A stretch of 14,284 bases of DNA from Phycisphaerales bacterium (GTDB lineage: Bacteria > Planctomycetota > Phycisphaerae > Phycisphaerales > UBA1924), in the NCBI GenBank assembly GCA_026982035.1, contig JALSHW010000226.1, forward strand, positions 1 to 14,284. The letters are read 5' to 3'. Positions within the stretch are counted from its first letter, which is position 1. Every line of letters begins with the position of its first letter. This document shows positions 1-6,687 of this stretch, in pieces. Position numbers and translations under genes: made by a program. Below the pieces are notes generated by a model. The model was not told the origin of the DNA. It did not search any database and saw only the letters and a list, made by a program, of their open reading frames with translations.

Positions 1-288
1 GATGGTTTGACCCGATGCCAGGCCGTCGATTGGTGAGGAGTAGCGTTGGTTGAGCCAGATGGTTGATGGCCCAAAGTCGCGGGTGGTGGTGTTGGTCATG
101 TGGAGGGTGGTCGATTCACGAAAGACTTGGATATCGAAGATTTCACCCTTGGGAAGATGGTCTGGATAGACCGGCCCGGCGGTAGCGTGGGTGGTTTCAG
201 AGAATAGCTGACACCCGCCAGTGAGCATCAGCCCAGAGGAGAGAGACAAGAACAAGACGGCGATGGGGATTCGTTGGATGCTTTTCAC
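1..288 (-). CDS. Putative lipoprotein, N-terminal part (runs off left edge)
   Basis: The minus strand reads without a stop from a GTG at 288 to base 1, giving 96 codons. The GTG is preceded by GGAGG with a 7-nt gap (plus-strand complement 296-300), a strong ribosome site that decides the start. The protein opens with MKSIQRIPIAV, a hydrophobic stretch to about residue 23, then a lipobox-like LTGGC with the candidate lipidated cysteine at residue 26. This predicts a signal-peptidase-II lipoprotein. Thr at -3 is a less common lipobox residue. The visible mature part (residues 27-96) is polar and Thr-rich with no recognised domain, so no function is assigned. It is divergent from the dihydrouridine synthase, with only 17 nt between the two proposed starts. 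Confidence 0.75.
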   Translation of the reverse strand, partial: MKSIQRIPIAVLFLSLSSGLMLTGGCQLFSETTHATAGPVYPDHLPKGEIFDIQVFRESTTLHMTNTTTRDFGPSTIWLNQRYSSPIDGLASGQTI

Positions 289-305
289 CCCCTATCCTCC
301 CCATC

Positions 306-1559
306 ATGGGCTGCCAAAGCAACCAATCCAACACGAACCCGGGCAAGAATGCCACCGAACCGACATTTGCCATTGCTCAGGGGGCCCAGGAGATTGATCC
401 CAAGGCCGTGGCTGCGGATCTGGTTGCCAAATATGGCCCAACGGGGATGGATGGGCGGGTATCCACCCTGATTCCGGGATTTGACGCTCCATTTTACCAA
501 GCGGGGTTGGCGGGGTACTCCGATGCCGCGATGCGGATCATTGCCCGCAAACATGGGTGTCCGTTGTGCATCACCGAGGCGTTGCTCGATCGCACCTTAC
601 TGGCTGGTGGCAAAGGGTTTGCCAAGGCCGACCTTGGTGATATTGCAGGCAATGTCCCCGGCGGGGAGGAGGATCACCCGCTGATTGGGCAGATCATGGG
701 GAGCGATCCGTCGGAAATGGCGGCGGCGGCTCTGAAGATGATCGAGCAAGGGAGTCGGTCGAATAAAGAATATCGTTCGATGGTCAATGGCGGGGTCGAT
801 GATTCCAGGTCTGATGGCTCAGATTCCTTTGCAGGGATTGATATTAATTTGGCGTGTCCGGTGAAAAAAATTGCGAAGAAATCGCGTGGCGGGCATTGGT
901 TGCGTGAGCCGGAGGGGGCGATTGCGATTTTGAAGGCCGTGCGTGATGTGCTGCCGAGTCGTATTCCGTTGAGTGTCAAGTTGCGAAGGTCCTTTGACGA
1001 GACGCCTGAGATGAAGCGGAAGTTCGAGTATCTCTTTGATGCGGCCTATGACCTTGGATGCAGTTGGGTGACGGTGCATGGGCGAACCGTTGAACAAAAA
1101 TATGTCGGCCCATCACGATGGGACCCGCTCAAAGAACTCGTCGATCGGCATCCGGATCGTTTGATCTTTGGTTCTGGTGATGTGTGGGATGTCAATCAGA
1201 TCTTTCGGATGATCGGCTATACGGGTTTGACCGGCGTGTCGGTGGCGCGTGGGTGCATTGGCAATCCGTGGATTTTTAAACAAGCGCGGGCGATTCTTGC
1301 CGGTGATGATCCGATGGCTCCGACGATTGCTGAGCAGCGGGCGGTTTTGGAGCAGCACTTTGAGTTGTTGTTGGCCGTGAATGCCAAGACGCGTGATCCG
1401 GAGTTTAACACGGCCCGAAACATGCGGAAGTTCGGCATTCGTTTCGCGGCTCATCATCCCAATGCCGACGAGGTGAAACAAGGGTTTATTTATGCCAAGA
1501 ATTTTGAGGACTGGCGAGTGGTCTTGGAGCGGTGGTATGAGATCGGAGTCAATCCATGA
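306..1559 (+). CDS. tRNA-dihydrouridine synthase family protein (DusB-like)
   Basis: This is an FMN-dependent enzyme of the Dus family, which reduces uridines in tRNA to dihydrouridine using NAD(P)H. In the 417-residue reading, the TIM-barrel begins near residue 56 (APFYQAGLAGYSD, 61-73). It continues with IDINLACPVKK (178-188), whose Cys184 matches the catalytic cysteine of the family. SVKLR (223-227), VTVHGRT (255-261), GSGD (289-292, the usual NGD-type FMN-phosphate motif) and VARGCIGNPW (313-322) follow, then a helical C-terminal domain. Residues about 149-176 (SRSNKEYRSM onward) look like a hydrophilic insertion just before the active-site strand. The start is uncertain: ATG 306 has no SD, and residues 1-50 resemble no conserved part of the family. 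An in-frame ATG at 447 is the main alternative. Family assignment is confident; the target uridine is not known. Confidence 0.9.
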   Translation: MGCQSNQSNTNPGKNATEPTFAIAQGAQEIDPKAVAADLVAKYGPTGMDGRVSTLIPGFDAPFYQAGLAGYSDAAMRIIARKHGCPLCITEALLDRTLLAGGKGFAKADLGDIAGNVPGGEEDHPLIGQIMGSDPSEMAAAALKMIEQGSRSNKEYRSMVNGGVDDSRSDGSDSFAGIDINLACPVKKIAKKSRGGHWLREPEGAIAILKAVRDVLPSRIPLSVKLRRSFDETPEMKRKFEYLFDAAYDLGCSWVTVHGRTVEQKYVGPSRWDPLKELVDRHPDRLIFGSGDVWDVNQIFRMIGYTGLTGVSVARGCIGNPWIFKQARAILAGDDPMAPTIAEQRAVLEQHFELLLAVNAKTRDPEFNTARNMRKFGIRFAAHHPNADEVKQGFIYAKNFEDWRVVLERWYEIGVNP

Positions 1560-1619
1560 ATGACAAAAAACACTCGTTGCCCACTTGCGCCATTGCGCAC
1601 AATGTCGGGTACAACGCGG

Positions 1620-1649
1620 TTGGCGGATGGACGATATTTCTGATATACT
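1620..1649 (+). promoter_or_regulatory. Candidate sigma70-type promoter of the 51-aa gene
   Basis: TTGGCG (1620-1625) and TATACT (1644-1649) are separated by 18 nt. This predicts transcription from about 1656, just before the AAGGAG ribosome site of the small downstream gene. A short stem TGCGC-CATT-GCGCA (1586-1599) lies upstream and might end the dus transcript or bind a regulator, but it lacks a T-tract. The promoter was identified by eye only. Confidence 0.45.
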
Positions 1650-1669
1650 AATTGTGGAAGGAGCCCGTT

Positions 1670-1825
1670 ATGTCGCTCAATATCATTTTGCTGATCGTTC
1701 TTGGAGTTGTCGTGGTCTTTACTCTGGTGTGTCTCGTTGCGATGTTCACCGAGATGGATACCAAGAAAAAATCGGGCAAGATGAAGGGCAATACCCATAA
1801 TCAAGCCAAGAAACGCAAGCGATGA
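1670..1825 (+). CDS. Small single-span membrane protein, 51 aa, function unknown
   Basis: The ATG at 1670 is preceded by AAGGAG (1658-1663), 6 nt away, and a TATACT -10-like hexamer lies further upstream. The reading frame closes with TGA at 1823-1825. The product has one strongly hydrophobic segment (residues about 4-25, INIILLIVLG-type composition rich in V, L, I) followed by a very basic tail of about 20 residues ending KKRKR. By the positive-inside rule the N-terminus should face the periplasm and the tail the cytoplasm. I recognise no family. The good SD, promoter, typical small-membrane-protein architecture and a following hairpin terminator argue that it is expressed. It lies 110 nt after dus in the same orientation but appears to be transcribed separately. 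Confidence 0.65.
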   Translation: MSLNIILLIVLGVVVVFTLVCLVAMFTEMDTKKKSGKMKGNTHNQAKKRKR

Positions 1826-1833
1826 TGGGGCGT

Positions 1834-1869
1834 GAGCCGTCAGGCGTGATCTTGGCGGAGTTGTCCGCC
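1834..1869. other. Extra GAGCCGTCAG copy and GGCGGA/TCCGCC hairpin
   Basis: Just after the 51-aa gene, GAGCCGTCAG (1834-1843) is identical to 2003-2012 in the inverted-repeat element. It is followed by a perfect 6-bp hairpin, GGCGGA (1854-1859), loop GTTG, TCCGCC (1864-1869). No T-tract follows, so this is not a convincing terminator by itself. It appears to be an outlying part of the palindromic structure at 1880-2021. Confidence 0.5.
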
Positions 1870-1916
1870 GGGGTGCTTTAGGCCGTGTCTGATGGCTCCA
1901 AAATGACGATCTGTGG

Positions 1917-1948
1917 TGGCCCGGTTCGCCGAACCGGGCCATTGTTTT
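1917..1948 (+). terminator. Rho-independent-type terminator for the 51-aa gene
   Basis: There is a perfect 12-bp inverted repeat TGGCCCGGTTCG (1917-1928) / CGAACCGGGCCA (1930-1941) around one base. In practice this makes a stem of about 10 bp with a 5-nt loop. It is followed on the plus strand by TTGTTTT (1942-1948). The T-run is modest but the stem is very GC-rich. Confidence 0.6.
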
Positions 1949-1962
1949 CAGTTCAATTGCAC

Positions 1963-1990
1963 AAAAAAGAACCCGGCTCGGCGAGCCGGG
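1963..1990 (-). terminator. Rho-independent-type terminator for the 7TM-HD gene
   Basis: Read on the minus strand, a perfect 9-bp repeat CCCGGCTCG / CGAGCCGGG around one base (1972-1990) is followed by TTCTTTTTT (1971-1963). It begins about 30 nt past the TAG stop of the 7TM-HD gene. The stem and T-run orientation fit that gene. It is the mirror partner of the 1917-1941 hairpin. Confidence 0.75.
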
Positions 1991-2019
1991 CCACCGGGGG
2001 CCGAGCCGTCAGACACGAC

Positions 2020-4437
2020 CTAGCTGGCTTGGGTTGTGCTTTGGGGGGTTTGGGGGGCGGGGTCGGCTGAGTAGCGGATGCGGCCGTGGTAGATGCTTGC
2101 GACGGTCTTGGAGATTGAATCACAGATCGTTTTGAGTTCGCGGAAGTTGAGGTTGCTTTCGTCGAACTGGCCGTCCATGAGGCGTTTGTTGGCCAGTGAT
2201 CGAACCAGTGCGTCGATGCGGGCGGGGGTGGGTTCGGTCAGGGTTCGTGTTGCGCTTTCGACCGCATCGGCGAGCATCACGATGGCGACTTCTTTGGTCT
2301 GTGGCTTGGGTCCTGGGTATCGATAATCGACTTCGTCGGGGAGTTGCTCCTCGGCGTTGTCGGCCATGATCTGTTCGGCCGAGCGGTTTTCATCAGAATG
2401 GGCGGCTTGCTCTTTGGCGCGGCGATAGAAGTATTCGACGAGTGTGGTGCCGTGGTGGGCGTCGATGAAGTGGTGGAGTGATTTGGGGAGTCCATTTTGG
2501 CGAGCCATTTCGAGGCCGTCTTTGACATGGCCGACGATGACCAGAAGGGACATGGCTGGGTTGAGTTTGTCGTGTTTGTTTGGGCCGCCGGATTGATTTT
2601 CGATGAAGTAGTCGGGCTTGTTCATTTTGCCGATGTCATGATAGAGGCAGCCGACATAAGTCAGCAAGGCGTCGGCACCGATCGACTCGGCGGCGCTCTC
2701 GGCGATCGAGGCGACATTGAGCGAGTGGTTGTAGGTGCCTGGGGCGCGTTGTTGGAGCTCGCGGAGGAGTGGTTGTTTGGGGTCACGGAGTTCGATGAGT
2801 GTCATTCCTGTGGAGATGTCGAAGACATTTTCGATAAATGGCAGGATAAACAGGGCGATTCCGCCCGCGAGCATGCCTGCGATTCCTGCTTGAATCGAAG
2901 CACCGAGCAATGGTCGGAGGATGTCTGTGCCTCCGACGCCGACGGTTGGGAGGACGATGAGTTGATCGAGCACCGCCAAGATTGCCAAGACCCCGGCGAT
3001 GATCATCGACATGCGAATGATGGTGCGTCGGTCGCGGATTTCTTTGAGCTGGGCGATGGCGCCGGCGGAGCCGACGAGCATGAGGATGAACATCCCGGTG
3101 TGCATTTTGAGGGCAAGTCCGATGAGGATGGCGGTGATGCCACAGATGGCCAGTGCGGTGCGTTGGTCGTAGGCGATGCAGATGAGGATGGCCACGAGGA
3201 TGACGGGGGTGATCGAGGCGAGCCAGATGAGCCGAGGATCAAAGACGCTCAGCGTGCAGGCGGCAAAGACACTCAGGGCAATCATTCCGGTGAGCCAACC
3301 GGTTCGGGCCGGTCGTCGTGCGATTTTGGGGCAGTACATGGAGATGTATCCAGCCAGGACGATGCCGAGTACGGCGACCAGGCCATAGATGGAGAGAAAC
3401 TTGAGTACGCGGCGCGGGGTGCTGCCTTGCTTGGTGAACTGTTGGATTTCGGTTTTGGCCAGTTCGTAGGGGGCTTGTTCGAGGACATCGCCTCGGGCGT
3501 AGATGCGTTGTCCAACGGTGATGGATCGACGGACGGGTTGGACGCGTGCGGCGACGGTTTCTTGTGTTGCTGCGGTGGCCGATTCGTCAAAGGCAAAGGT
3601 TGGGCGGGCTTCAAATTCGAGTCGGTGGATAACCACTGCATCGACTGGGCTGACAAATCCAGCGATCCGCACCATGCGTTCGACTTCGGCTTTGAATTGT
3701 TCGGCGTTGTCGATGTTGATGGTGTCGTCGCGGCTGATTCGTGCCGGGGGCTGGATGCCTTCTTCGGCGGGGCCGAACCGGAGTTCGATCTGCGTGTTGA
3801 GCCCTTCTTGGGTTGCCCGCTGCCAGGTCTGGCGATCGAGCAATGGCCTTCTGCGGAGGATTTCGTCGAGCGTGTTGACCTGATCGGTCCAGAGTTTGAG
3901 ACTTGCTTCTTGGGCGGCGGTTTCTTTGAATGTGTTGAATGATTCTTCAGAGAGCCCGAAGCGGATGCGGATGTCGCGGTCCACTTCATCGAGGGAGGCC
4001 ACGCCGCCGAGTGTTCGGGGGAGGTTGGCCAATGAGGCGCGGAGTTCTTCGAGTACGGGGAGGTCGGCGTTGTGGATGCGGGGGACATTGAGCCGGGCGG
4101 CTTGTTGGTGCATCTGGGTTTGTTGGACATCTTCGGTGTTGAACTCGACGCGCGAGGTGCGGGTTTCTTGCATGACCTGTCCGACCGAGACGAGGAGTTG
4201 TCCGCGGGTCCAGTTGGTGATTGAGCCAACGATGATGACAAAGCCGATGAGTGCGACGGTGCCCCAGAAGAGATTGGGTGAGGCGATCAGATCGGCGAGT
4301 TGTTGACGGACGGGTTTGCCGGCGATTTGGATGATCGAACGCCTCGGCGTTGAGCCGTTGCGTGTGCCGTTCTTGGGTCCGTTTTTGGATCCGTTTTTGG
4401 AACCGGTCTTGGGTGATTTGGAGGGGTCTTTGGCCAT
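2020..4437 (-). CDS. 7TM-HD (7TMR-HDED/HD) phosphohydrolase, PgpH-like c-di-AMP phosphodiesterase family
   Basis: The 805-residue protein has the complete family order. A cytoplasmic N-terminus with KNG repeats (13-28) is followed by one transmembrane helix (about 56-75) and a large extracytoplasmic region (76-343). A seven-helix bundle comes next (about 345-365, 380-398, 401-423, 427-443, 447-463, 473-496, 515-533), then a cytoplasmic HD domain. Metal ligands are visible: H571 (TYNHS), H600-D601 (YHDIGK), H637 (GHVKD), H661-H662 (DAHHG) and D724 (LADAVE). The family signature RYPGPKPQTKE is at 706-716. Characterised members hydrolyse c-di-AMP to pApA; that activity is inferred here. ATG 4437 has no clear SD, and a TATAGA hexamer sits 6 nt upstream, so the mRNA may be leaderless. 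It is followed by its own terminator, and no ybeY or phoH gene is adjacent in this window. Confidence 0.93.
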   Translation of the reverse strand: MAKDPSKSPKTGSKNGSKNGPKNGTRNGSTPRRSIIQIAGKPVRQQLADLIASPNLFWGTVALIGFVIIVGSITNWTRGQLLVSVGQVMQETRTSRVEFNTEDVQQTQMHQQAARLNVPRIHNADLPVLEELRASLANLPRTLGGVASLDEVDRDIRIRFGLSEESFNTFKETAAQEASLKLWTDQVNTLDEILRRRPLLDRQTWQRATQEGLNTQIELRFGPAEEGIQPPARISRDDTINIDNAEQFKAEVERMVRIAGFVSPVDAVVIHRLEFEARPTFAFDESATAATQETVAARVQPVRRSITVGQRIYARGDVLEQAPYELAKTEIQQFTKQGSTPRRVLKFLSIYGLVAVLGIVLAGYISMYCPKIARRPARTGWLTGMIALSVFAACTLSVFDPRLIWLASITPVILVAILICIAYDQRTALAICGITAILIGLALKMHTGMFILMLVGSAGAIAQLKEIRDRRTIIRMSMIIAGVLAILAVLDQLIVLPTVGVGGTDILRPLLGASIQAGIAGMLAGGIALFILPFIENVFDISTGMTLIELRDPKQPLLRELQQRAPGTYNHSLNVASIAESAAESIGADALLTYVGCLYHDIGKMNKPDYFIENQSGGPNKHDKLNPAMSLLVIVGHVKDGLEMARQNGLPKSLHHFIDAHHGTTLVEYFYRRAKEQAAHSDENRSAEQIMADNAEEQLPDEVDYRYPGPKPQTKEVAIVMLADAVESATRTLTEPTPARIDALVRSLANKRLMDGQFDESNLNFRELKTICDSISKTVASIYHGRIRYSADPAPQTPQSTTQAS
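4354..4401 (-). repeat. Degenerate 12-bp tandem repeat encoding (S/P/T)(K/R)NG
   Basis: Four 12-bp units encode residues 13-28 of the 7TM-HD protein: SKNG, SKNG, PKNG, TRNG. The first two units are identical at the DNA level (TCCAAAAACGGA); the third and fourth are diverged. This is consistent with slippage expansion in a flexible, basic cytoplasmic tail. Confidence 0.75.
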
Positions 4438-4442
4438 GTGAT

Positions 4443-4452
4443 CTCTATAGAG
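4443..4452 (-). promoter_or_regulatory. Palindrome CTCTATAGAG with -10-like TATAGA before the 7TM-HD gene
   Basis: A perfect 10-bp palindrome lies 6 nt upstream of ATG 4437. On the minus strand it contains TATAGA, which would place the transcription start at or next to the ATG. No convincing -35 hexamer is visible. It could instead be an operator half-site pair. Confidence 0.3.
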
Positions 4453-4563
4453 TGTCTATCGGGTGGATCGGAGGGTGACTGTGGTCCGAGAACTGGGTTT
4501 GGGTGCAGACTTTTGCACGCTGACCATCGCCCGTCACAACAGATTGGCGGGTCTGAATGATAA

Positions 4564-4579
4564 GCCCGAACCGACGGGC
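4564..4579 (-). terminator. Weak stem-loop after the histidine kinase
   Basis: On the minus strand, GCCCG-TCGGTT-CGGGC is followed by TTATCATT, about 40 nt after the kinase stop. A second pairing, AAGCCCG near the stop with CGGGCTT at this stem, is also possible. The stem is only 5 bp and the T-run is interrupted. The remaining sequence between the kinase and the 7TM-HD start shows only a small GTGCA-gacttt-TGCAC hairpin (4503-4518). Confidence 0.35.
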
Positions 4580-4616
4580 GCGTGGATCGAGCGGTTCTTG
4601 GCTGTTTGAGCGGGCT

Positions 4617-5933
4617 TTAGAGGCATCTGGGGAGTTCGACAACCATCGTGGTCCCTTGTTGATGGATGCTCTCAACACGGATGGTTCCGCCCAGCGTTCG
4701 GGCGGCGTGTTTGACGATTGCCAGGCCCAGCCCGGTTCCGCGCCGAGCCGAGGCCCCATCGCGGGCTTCATCGACCTGATAAAAGCGTTCAAAGATTCGG
4801 GTTTGCTGAGCCAGTGGAATCCCAATCCCTTGGTCGCACACGCGGATGCGAACACCGGCCTGGCCATTGAGTTGGTGTGGAATGGGGCAGGCCGGATCGG
4901 GTTCTGGGTCGATGGGGTCCACACTGATCGTGATGGTGGTGGATTCGTGGGCAAACTTGGTTGCGTTGCCGATCAGGTTGCGGAGGATCAGTTCGAGGTG
5001 TGATTCGTCGGACAGGATGGTTCTGGCGTGTGGGTCGATCTGTGTCGTGATGGTCAAGCCCCGTCGATCACACACAGCCGCCAATGGTTCGATGGTGTGT
5101 TCGATCAGTGCGTGCATGTCGATCTCTATGAGTGTCACCGGGGTCAGTGTGGATTCGAGTTTGGAGAGATCGAGCAGGTCTTTGACCATCAGATCGAGCC
5201 GAGTGGCGTTGGTGGAGATCATGGTGATGAGTCGTTGGATCATGTCTGGATCGTTGCTTGCTGGGCCTTCCATGGTTTGGATGGCGCCGAGGATCGAAGC
5301 GATGGGCGTGCGGAGTTCATGGCTTGCGTTGGCGGCAAAGTCCGCTTTGAGGGTGGCCGATTCGGAGAGTTCGGTGATGTCGGTGAAGGTGCAGACCGCA
5401 CCTTGGGTACTTGGGATTGGATCGGCGGCAACATCAAAGACGCGCATGTTTGCTCCGATGGGGAGTTGGAGCCGGGCGTGTCCAGATTCACCTGCGCGGG
5501 CGCGGTGTTCGAGTTGACGGATAATGGACTGGGTGATCAAGGCGTCGAAGAACTCGCCGATCAATGGCCTTCCAGAACCAAGGGTGGCTTTGGCGGCGAG
5601 GTTGGCTTGAATGATGGTTCCAGCGTGGTTGGTGGCGATGATGGGAACATCGGCCGAGTCCAAGATGGAAGCAAGTTGATGGGCCTGGGTTTGGCTTTGG
5701 ACGATGCGTTGTTCGAGTATGTCGGTGTGGTTGTTGAGTGCTTGAAGATGCTGTAGGGTTGATCGGCGAAGGAATCCCAGCCAAATCAAGGACCCGAATG
5801 AAATCAAGAGCATGGTTGGCTCAAAGACCGCAAGCAGAAGAGAGCCCGCCAAGAGGGAACCTGGCCAAGTCCAACCCCCTGGTTTTTGGGGGGGCGGTGG
5901 AGGGGGTGAAGATTGGAAAGGGCTGGAATCCAT
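4617..5933 (-). CDS. PAS-containing sensor histidine kinase, PhoR-like
   Basis: The protein is a membrane sensor kinase that should phosphorylate the response regulator immediately upstream. From the chosen ATG at 5933 it has 438 residues. A proline-rich start (six consecutive prolines, 10-15) precedes one hydrophobic hairpin (about 25-55) with almost no periplasmic loop. A coiled linker, a PAS-like domain (about 85-190) and HisKA with SHELRTP follow (phospho-acceptor His205). HATPase_c has the N-box NLIGNATKF (319-327), CDQGIGIP (366-373), FERFYQVDEA (381-390) and GTGLGLAIVKH (399-409). The lack of a periplasmic sensor domain resembles PhoR rather than ligand-binding kinases. The start is 28 nt after the regulator stop; a GTG at 6017 would overlap the regulator and add residues unlike the family. 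No SD is evident, so translation may be coupled. Confidence 0.9.
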   Translation of the reverse strand: MDSSPFQSSPPPPPPQKPGGWTWPGSLLAGSLLLAVFEPTMLLISFGSLIWLGFLRRSTLQHLQALNNHTDILEQRIVQSQTQAHQLASILDSADVPIIATNHAGTIIQANLAAKATLGSGRPLIGEFFDALITQSIIRQLEHRARAGESGHARLQLPIGANMRVFDVAADPIPSTQGAVCTFTDITELSESATLKADFAANASHELRTPIASILGAIQTMEGPASNDPDMIQRLITMISTNATRLDLMVKDLLDLSKLESTLTPVTLIEIDMHALIEHTIEPLAAVCDRRGLTITTQIDPHARTILSDESHLELILRNLIGNATKFAHESTTITISVDPIDPEPDPACPIPHQLNGQAGVRIRVCDQGIGIPLAQQTRIFERFYQVDEARDGASARRGTGLGLAIVKHAARTLGGTIRVESIHQQGTTMVVELPRCL

Positions 5934-5961
5934 CAATCTATATATAGGGTGTAGATTCAAC

Positions 5962-6687
5962 TCAGGGGTTTGTCTTGTGCGACTCTTTTGGATCGTCGGC
6001 CCGGTATCCCACTGCACGGATGGTGGAGATCAGTTCGGCGTGGTCGCCGAGTTTTTTGCGGAGCGAGGTGATGTGGACATCAATGGTTCTGGGTGTCACC
6101 GTCACGGCTGGGCCGATGGCTTGGCTGATGAGATCGGCTCTGGACAAGACCTTGCCTTTGGACTGGATCAACGCGACGAGGAGCCGAAACTCGGTGATGG
6201 TCAGGTGGATCGGGGTCGAATCGACGAGGACCTGGTGTTCGTTGAGGTCAATGGTGATTGGGCCAAGGGTAAGCCGGGTGGTGGTGTTGGGGTCGGTGTT
6301 GGTGCGCCTGGCGAGGGTTTGGATGCGTGCCATGAGGATGGGCATGGAGAATGGTTTGGTGATGTAATCGTCGGCTCCAGCGTCGAGCCCTTCGAGTTCG
6401 TGGGCTTCTTCGGCTTTGGCCGTGAGCATGATGATGGGGATGGAACTGGTCTGGGGCTCTGATCGAAGGCGTTTGGCAACTTGGATGCCTGTGAGTCCGG
6501 GCATCATGACATCCAGCACGATGAGGTCTGGAATATGGCTTTGGACACACTCAATGGCATCGAGCCCGTCGCTGGCGGTGCGCACTTCATGCCCGGACTG
6601 GATCAGGTTGTATTCAATCAACTCACGAAGATCGGGTTCGTCATCGACAACCAATACATTCAAAGGCACAGCGTTCATTGCAGGCAT
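5962..6687 (-). CDS. OmpR/PhoB-family response regulator
   Basis: The 241-residue DNA-binding regulator is probably phosphorylated by the adjacent kinase, with which it forms an operon. The receiver domain occupies residues about 8-124, with acidic pair D15-D16, phospho-acceptor D59 in VLDVMMPG, T89 and K111 (YITKPF). A winged-helix Trans_reg_C domain covers about 138-232 (LTITEFRLL at 162-170; RTIDVHITSLRKKLG at 200-214; IRAVGYR at 223-229). These are PhoB-type features. ATG 6687 is set by AGGAG 6 nt upstream (ctccAGGAGtgcgccATG); an ATG three codons later is too far from it. It faces the porin genes across a 426-bp gap, so phosphate control is a reasonable inference, but related regulators respond to other signals. 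Confidence 0.93.
   Translation of the reverse strand: MPAMNAVPLNVLVVDDEPDLRELIEYNLIQSGHEVRTASDGLDAIECVQSHIPDLIVLDVMMPGLTGIQVAKRLRSEPQTSSIPIIMLTAKAEEAHELEGLDAGADDYITKPFSMPILMARIQTLARRTNTDPNTTTRLTLGPITIDLNEHQVLVDSTPIHLTITEFRLLVALIQSKGKVLSRADLISQAIGPAVTVTPRTIDVHITSLRKKLGDHAELISTIRAVGYRADDPKESHKTNP

Larger units (their letters stand above)
1880..2021. repeat. 142-bp palindromic element with terminal inverted repeats and two inner hairpins
   Basis: The left end 1880-1898 and right end 2003-2021 are 19-nt inverted repeats matching at 17 of 19 positions (core GTGTCTGA, then T or C, then GGCTC). Inside, reading inward from each end, both halves carry nearly the same sequence, GGTGGCCCGG followed by TTCGCC or CTCGCC, each folding into its own perfect hairpin (1917-1941 and 1972-1990). 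The element fills the gap between the convergent 51-aa gene and the 7TM-HD gene; its right end overlaps the TAG stop of the latter (2020-2022). No coding capacity is seen. It could be a REP- or MITE-like repeat or a dedicated bidirectional terminator. Confidence 0.7.

Noticed and set aside
2497..3942. Long plus-strand open frame (481 codons) antisense to the 7TM-HD gene
   Set aside because: Its predicted product is a low-complexity Gly/Asp/Glu-rich sequence with no fold, mirroring the codon pattern of the well-supported minus-strand gene. No SD or promoter supports it.
3282..4241. Minus-strand open frame (319 codons) in another frame inside the 7TM-HD gene
   Set aside because: The product is Ser/Pro/Lys-rich without domains, a typical frame-shifted shadow of a C-rich coding strand.
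5934..6017. Upstream GTG start for the histidine kinase
   Set aside because: It would overlap the response regulator by 56 nt and add residues unlike the family; the ATG at 5933 directly precedes the proline-rich and membrane segments.
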